Positions 61,040 through 64,000 of a DNA stretch of 64,000 nucleotides are shown here, one piece after another. The notes beneath the pieces are model-generated. The model searched no databases, had not been told where the DNA came from, and worked only from the letters and a program-made list of their open reading frames with translations. Location of the stretch: assembly GCF_902726655.1 (NCBI RefSeq), contig NZ_CACVAN010000001.1, positions 3,596,001 to 3,660,000 on the forward strand, given 5' to 3'. Origin of the DNA: Virgibacillus ihumii (GTDB lineage: Bacteria > Bacillota > Bacilli > Bacillales > Amphibacillaceae). Each line of letters opens with the position of its first letter. Positions within the stretch are counted from its first letter, which is position 1. The position numbers were made by a program, and so were the translations under genes.

Positions 61040-61789
61040 TTATGAATAATGATCTCCCAACGATTTTGGTTTAATATCAATGAATTTTTCACTGCCAATC
61101 CGGTTAATGTAGCTCATTTGGCTTCCGGGAAAATCTTTCATTCTCCATCCGTCCATGTCAGCATTACCGCCGTATAGCGGATCTGCGTACGTTCCTGAGA
61201 TGGTCGCCGAGCGCAGTAAATCAAAAAAGTATGCAGAGCTGACATGTTTTAATTTAACCTCATCATTCTCAAACTTCTTCAGTATTTCGTCCTGTTGTTC
61301 ACCTTCCAGATCAACGAAGGATTTATTGTGTTTGGATTTACTTTGATTCTCAAGCTCTCTTATTCCCACCATGAACACAGCACTGCGTTTCAATGGAGTC
61401 TGATAACCCTGATAGTCAGTTCCTTCAAAAAATGGGCCTTTCATATACTCCCTGTCATTATTGCCATAGGCTCCTGCCAGTTCATGGTCGATAAAGTATG
61501 GGGCACCAAGTTCAATCGCTCCAGGCCCAATTTCGTCTTTCGGGTAAATTCGTTCAGCAGCTGCACTGAGTATTTGGAAATCGGCTTGTCTGGTAAAGAA
61601 CATTAATGCCCGGTTATAATTGGTTGTATTATTTTTATTCGATTTGGTTGCCGTTTCATCATCAAGAAAATTAGTGCCAAGAAACGCACCCAGAACCCCA
61701 CCGCCGATTGCACCACCGGCAACATAGCTCGAGTTTCGTATGAATTTACGCCGCGATATTTTGTCATCTGATTTTTCTTCATCACTCAT
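61040..61789 (-). CDS. Gluconate 2-dehydrogenase subunit 3-like protein with Tat signal
   Basis: The 249-residue protein has a Tat signal, SRRKFIRNSSY followed by a glycine-rich hydrophobic stretch (YVAGGAIGGGVLGAFLG). The mature part shows the subunit-3 pattern: ILSAAAERIYPKDEIGPGAI, ELGAPYFIDHELAG, HVSSAYFFDLLRSATISG and YADPLYGGNADMDGWRM. It is the partner that carries the large subunit across the membrane. AAGGTGG precedes the ATG at 61789; the ATG at 61792 is the alternative. First gene of the operon. Confidence 0.9.
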   Translation of the reverse strand: MSDEEKSDDKISRRKFIRNSSYVAGGAIGGGVLGAFLGTNFLDDETATKSNKNNTTNYNRALMFFTRQADFQILSAAAERIYPKDEIGPGAIELGAPYFIDHELAGAYGNNDREYMKGPFFEGTDYQGYQTPLKRSAVFMVGIRELENQSKSKHNKSFVDLEGEQQDEILKKFENDEVKLKHVSSAYFFDLLRSATISGTYADPLYGGNADMDGWRMKDFPGSQMSYINRIGSEKFIDIKPKSLGDHYS

Positions 61790-62015
61790 CATTATCCCAC
61801 CTTTCCACATTCATCCATTATGTGTTGGTTAGTATATCCAGGTATAGTCATTTTATTTATGGAAAAGGTATGTTGACCTATAGAATTGATACGGCACTGA
61901 CATTGGGAGAGGAAGAATATTATCCGATAAAGGTGTCAGACACTTTTTTGCAATAATTCCCTTACATAAATGACATGTATTATCCAAACCTATGTCATGA
62001 AAGGGGAGGTTTATA

Positions 62016-62453
62016 ATGAACCAGCAAATTGGAAATATCATGACACAAAATGTAGCGACAGTCAGTGAGTCACAATCCATTCAGGAAGCGGCCGAGATTA
62101 TGAGCTCTAAAAATGTCGGGTCACTTCCGGTAGTAAACAGCAGCGGGCAAGTCACTGGAATGTTGACTGACCGCGATATTACACTCCGTACAACTGCAGA
62201 GGGCAGAGATGGAAATACACCTGTTTCTCAGGTGATGTCTTCTCAGCAGGTAGTTCAGGCCGACCCGGGAATGGATGCTCAACAGGCTTCGCAAATCATG
62301 GCAGAGCACCAGATACGTCGATTGCCGGTTGTTGAAAACGGTCAGGTAGTCGGGATGGTTGCTTTAGGTGACCTTGCTGCAGATTCTCAAAATGACAGCA
62401 AAGCCGGACAAGCACTGTCCAATATTTCTACCCCTTCTTCACCAAAACAATAG
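62016..62453 (+). CDS. CBS-domain pair protein
   Basis: The 145-residue protein contains two CBS domains: IMTQNVATVSESQSIQEAAE to about 60, and VMSSQQVVQADPGMDAQQAS to about 125; GMLTDRDITLR and LPVVENGQVVGMVALGDLA are the usual motifs. The tail is polar. Stand-alone CBS pairs bind adenylates and sense energy or stress. GGGGAGG precedes the ATG. Similar small CBS proteins in Bacillus are stress-induced. Confidence 0.92.
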   Translation: MNQQIGNIMTQNVATVSESQSIQEAAEIMSSKNVGSLPVVNSSGQVTGMLTDRDITLRTTAEGRDGNTPVSQVMSSQQVVQADPGMDAQQASQIMAEHQIRRLPVVENGQVVGMVALGDLAADSQNDSKAGQALSNISTPSSPKQ

Positions 62454-62463
62454 GTGTAAACAT

Positions 62464-62498
62464 GTCCTCCGCTTCATGGTAAGTGGAGGACGTTTATT
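62464..62498 (+). terminator. Terminator after CBS-domain gene
   Basis: GTCCTCC-CTT and AAG-GGAGGAC pair across a short loop, followed by GTTTATTTG. Confidence 0.85.
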
Positions 62499-62588
62499 TG
62501 TAGAGCTGATGCTTAAATAGGTTTCATATTTTTCAAAAAAGTTATGTTATAATAAAATCTACATTAGACCAAACACCAAAGATAAAAC

Positions 62589-62623
62589 ATCCCCTGGATC
62601 CGATCTGGATTGGGGATATTTTT
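62589..62623 (+). terminator. Terminator-like hairpin in the GNAT leader
   Basis: ATCCCC and GGGGAT enclose an inner ATCC/GGAT pair and are followed by ATTTTTG. It lies 26 nt upstream of the next start codon rather than after a gene, so it may be an attenuator. Confidence 0.5.
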
Positions 62624-62648
62624 GACTAAAGAAGGGGGAGTTTTACAT

Positions 62649-63203
62649 ATGACGATTGAATTTAAACCGATGAGTGAAGAAAAGTTCAGCCAATATTCGG
62701 ATAGGATGGCAGTGGACTATGCAGGTGAACATGTGAAGGCCGGAAACTGGAGTGAACATGAGGCTGTTGATAAAGCAAAAAAGCAGTTGGAGCAGACGCT
62801 GCCGGATGGTTTGGAAACAAAAGGACATTTTCTTTTTTCTGTGTGCAATGATGATGAGCCAATAGGGGTTCTTTGGTTAAATGTGCGACCGACTCTGCAC
62901 GGTAACGATGCATTTATTTACGACATCAGGCTTGATGACAATCAACAAGGAAAGGGTCTGGGAAAAGCTGCGATGCAGGAGCTTGATAGGTACGCTGAAC
63001 AACATGGTATTCAGAAAATAGCATTGCATGTATTTGCTCATAACGATCGTGCTTTTGAACTGTACAAGAAAATGGGCTATGAGATGACAAACATTCAGAT
63101 GGCGAAAGTTTTTCCAATCTATGCGCAACAGCGAAGGGTTGGAACCGTCACTAATTCTAACAAAAGAGAAGTAGAGGGGGTGGAGCGTTATGAAGATAAA
63201 TAA
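62649..63203 (+). CDS. GNAT-family N-acetyltransferase
   Basis: The 184-residue protein has YDIRLDDNQQGKGLGKAAMQ (acetyl-CoA loop) and IALHVFAHNDRAFELYKKMG (last GNAT helix). AAGGGGGAG lies 8 nt upstream of the ATG at 62649. The C-terminal 25 residues are polar. It overlaps the next gene by 14 nt, so the two are coupled. Confidence 0.9.
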   Translation: MTIEFKPMSEEKFSQYSDRMAVDYAGEHVKAGNWSEHEAVDKAKKQLEQTLPDGLETKGHFLFSVCNDDEPIGVLWLNVRPTLHGNDAFIYDIRLDDNQQGKGLGKAAMQELDRYAEQHGIQKIALHVFAHNDRAFELYKKMGYEMTNIQMAKVFPIYAQQRRVGTVTNSNKREVEGVERYEDK

Positions 63204-63864
63204 AGTTACAATGTACAGCAATCACCTAGAGAAGATGAAAGATTTTTATGTAGAAAATTTAGGATTTGAACTGCTTAATAAGGATGAGAAGGGATTTGAA
63301 CTGAAAGCAGGGGAGAGTGTGCTTGAGTTCCGGGAAAATAACCTGGATAGTGAGCCATACTATCATTTTGCTTTAAATATTTCATACAACCTCTTTCGGC
63401 AGGCGAAAGAATGGGCTTTTGAAAAAATGGAGCTTAATACGGAAGGCGGTGATGATGAAGCACATTTTGAATTTTTGAATTCAAAATCCATCTATTTTTT
63501 TGATCCTGGCGGGAACATCGTGGAATTTATCGCTCGAAAGAGTTACCCCAATTCTGGCGCTGCAACGTTCACAGTAAATGATGTTTTGAATATCAGTGAA
63601 ATGAGTCTGACTGTAAATGATGTGATAGGAATTGCGGGAAAAATTATCGAACGGGGCGTTCCGGTTCGAGAGAATGAATCTGTAGATGCGAACAGCCTTA
63701 ATTTCATGGGTGAAGCAGAAGAAGGTGCCTTTTTATTATTGGGACCATCGGAAAGACGGTGGATTTTTTCTGACAAGGATTCAGAAGTTCATCCTGTGCG
63801 GATCCAGGTGAATCATAACTTATTCATTGAAATGGATGGAAGTGGCAAGCTTAAAATCTGCTGA
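63190..63864 (+). CDS. VOC-superfamily protein
   Basis: The 224-residue protein has a VOC domain in residues 1-117 (MKINKVTMYSNHLEKMKDFY, then FFDPGGNIVEFIARK) and a less clear second domain (120-224) with LLLGPSERRWIFS. The two-domain form and length are typical of uncharacterised Bacillus VOC proteins. GGGGGTGG lies before the ATG, inside the preceding gene. Function unknown; coupling with a GNAT enzyme suggests a shared task, such as modifying a toxic small molecule. Confidence 0.85.
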   Translation: MKINKVTMYSNHLEKMKDFYVENLGFELLNKDEKGFELKAGESVLEFRENNLDSEPYYHFALNISYNLFRQAKEWAFEKMELNTEGGDDEAHFEFLNSKSIYFFDPGGNIVEFIARKSYPNSGAATFTVNDVLNISEMSLTVNDVIGIAGKIIERGVPVRENESVDANSLNFMGEAEEGAFLLLGPSERRWIFSDKDSEVHPVRIQVNHNLFIEMDGSGKLKIC

Positions 63865-63908
63865 AAAATTAGCTGGGCAGCCATTGCGAGCTGTCCGGAC
63901 TGTTTAGC

Positions 63909-64000
63909 TTACAATCGGATATCCAAACTTTTCGATTGTGTTTTGTATCTCCGCTGGTCTTCTTTACTATATGGAGATTTCACTTTGCCGGAGTTGAATA
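63909..64000 (-). CDS. Possible 3' end of a gene entering from the right edge
   Basis: On the minus strand a frame with residues FNSGKVKSPYSKEDQRRYKT ends at a TAA at 63909-63911. Another frame over the same end encodes EIQNTIEKFGYPIVS before a stop, after a TAG TAA. Only about 30 residues are visible, so neither frame can be decided. A frameshift between the two frames is also possible. Confidence 0.25.
   Translation of the reverse strand, partial: FNSGKVKSPYSKEDQRRYKTQSKSLDIRL

Overview
The window looks like a chromosomal segment from a low-to-mid GC, endospore-forming Bacillaceae (Virgibacillus/Oceanobacillus/Lentibacillus type). This is an inference from gene content: a Spo0E-type phosphatase, PrsA, AdeR-Ald, YwbE, YkvA and YitT proteins, S-box (SAM-I) and yybP-ykoY (Mn2+) riboswitches, strong Shine-Dalgarno sites and frequent GTG/TTG starts. 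No rRNA, tRNA, CRISPR array, prophage or intact insertion sequence was recognised.

Layout. 1-7 kb: an Mn2+ riboswitch leading into a DUF5392-type gene, csaA, small membrane proteins, a VOC protein, a GlcD-like FAD oxidase, Spo0E, a beta-carbonic anhydrase, a large permease and a 53-aa gene. 7-16.6 kb: ald-adeR with a candidate operator, a YkvI-like transporter, a GNAT protein, a holin-like-toxin peptide fused in frame to a DinB protein, padR-chrA, a P-loop kinase-like protein and mvaS. 16.7-29.5 kb: housekeeping and accessory genes (HEAT repeat, DUF3298, two transporters, RDD, RraA, DUF1385, CAP, VOC, an SDR behind a MarR-type palindrome, YkvA, PrsA, NCS1 permease, GNAT, YitT).

29.5-46.7 kb is a sulfur region. 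An S-box controls cysH, followed by cysJ (with one in-frame TAA), cysI and the siroheme genes sumT, sirB, sirC plus a HemD-like protein. A second S-box precedes a homocysteine S-methyltransferase, and a third, truncated S-box precedes metI-metC. A sulfonate/taurine-type ABC importer, an HxlR regulator, a DUF4242 protein and an acyl-CoA-dehydrogenase-like protein follow. The ABC operon and the DUF4242 gene have near-identical promoters, so this looks like one regulon, perhaps for an organosulfur source. It is the best candidate here for an undescribed system.

46.7-64 kb: GNAT, Nudix, zinc-finger and small membrane proteins; a second HxlR regulator with a 31-bp palindrome controlling a DsbA-fold protein; an orphan OppBC-type permease pair; MFS and EamA transporters with an AraC regulator; a small toxin-like peptide; YwbE; a protein-kinase-like protein; a thioredoxin; an SDR; and a Tat-linked operon (gluconate-dehydrogenase-like subunits plus tatA), then CBS, GNAT and VOC proteins.

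Four intergenic arrays in three sequence families (A, B, C) all have a 21-nt period. One follows a gene truncated to its first 22 codons. A separate structured element of about 89 nt occurs twice, 19 kb apart. All family calls were made by reading the sequence; no database search was run.
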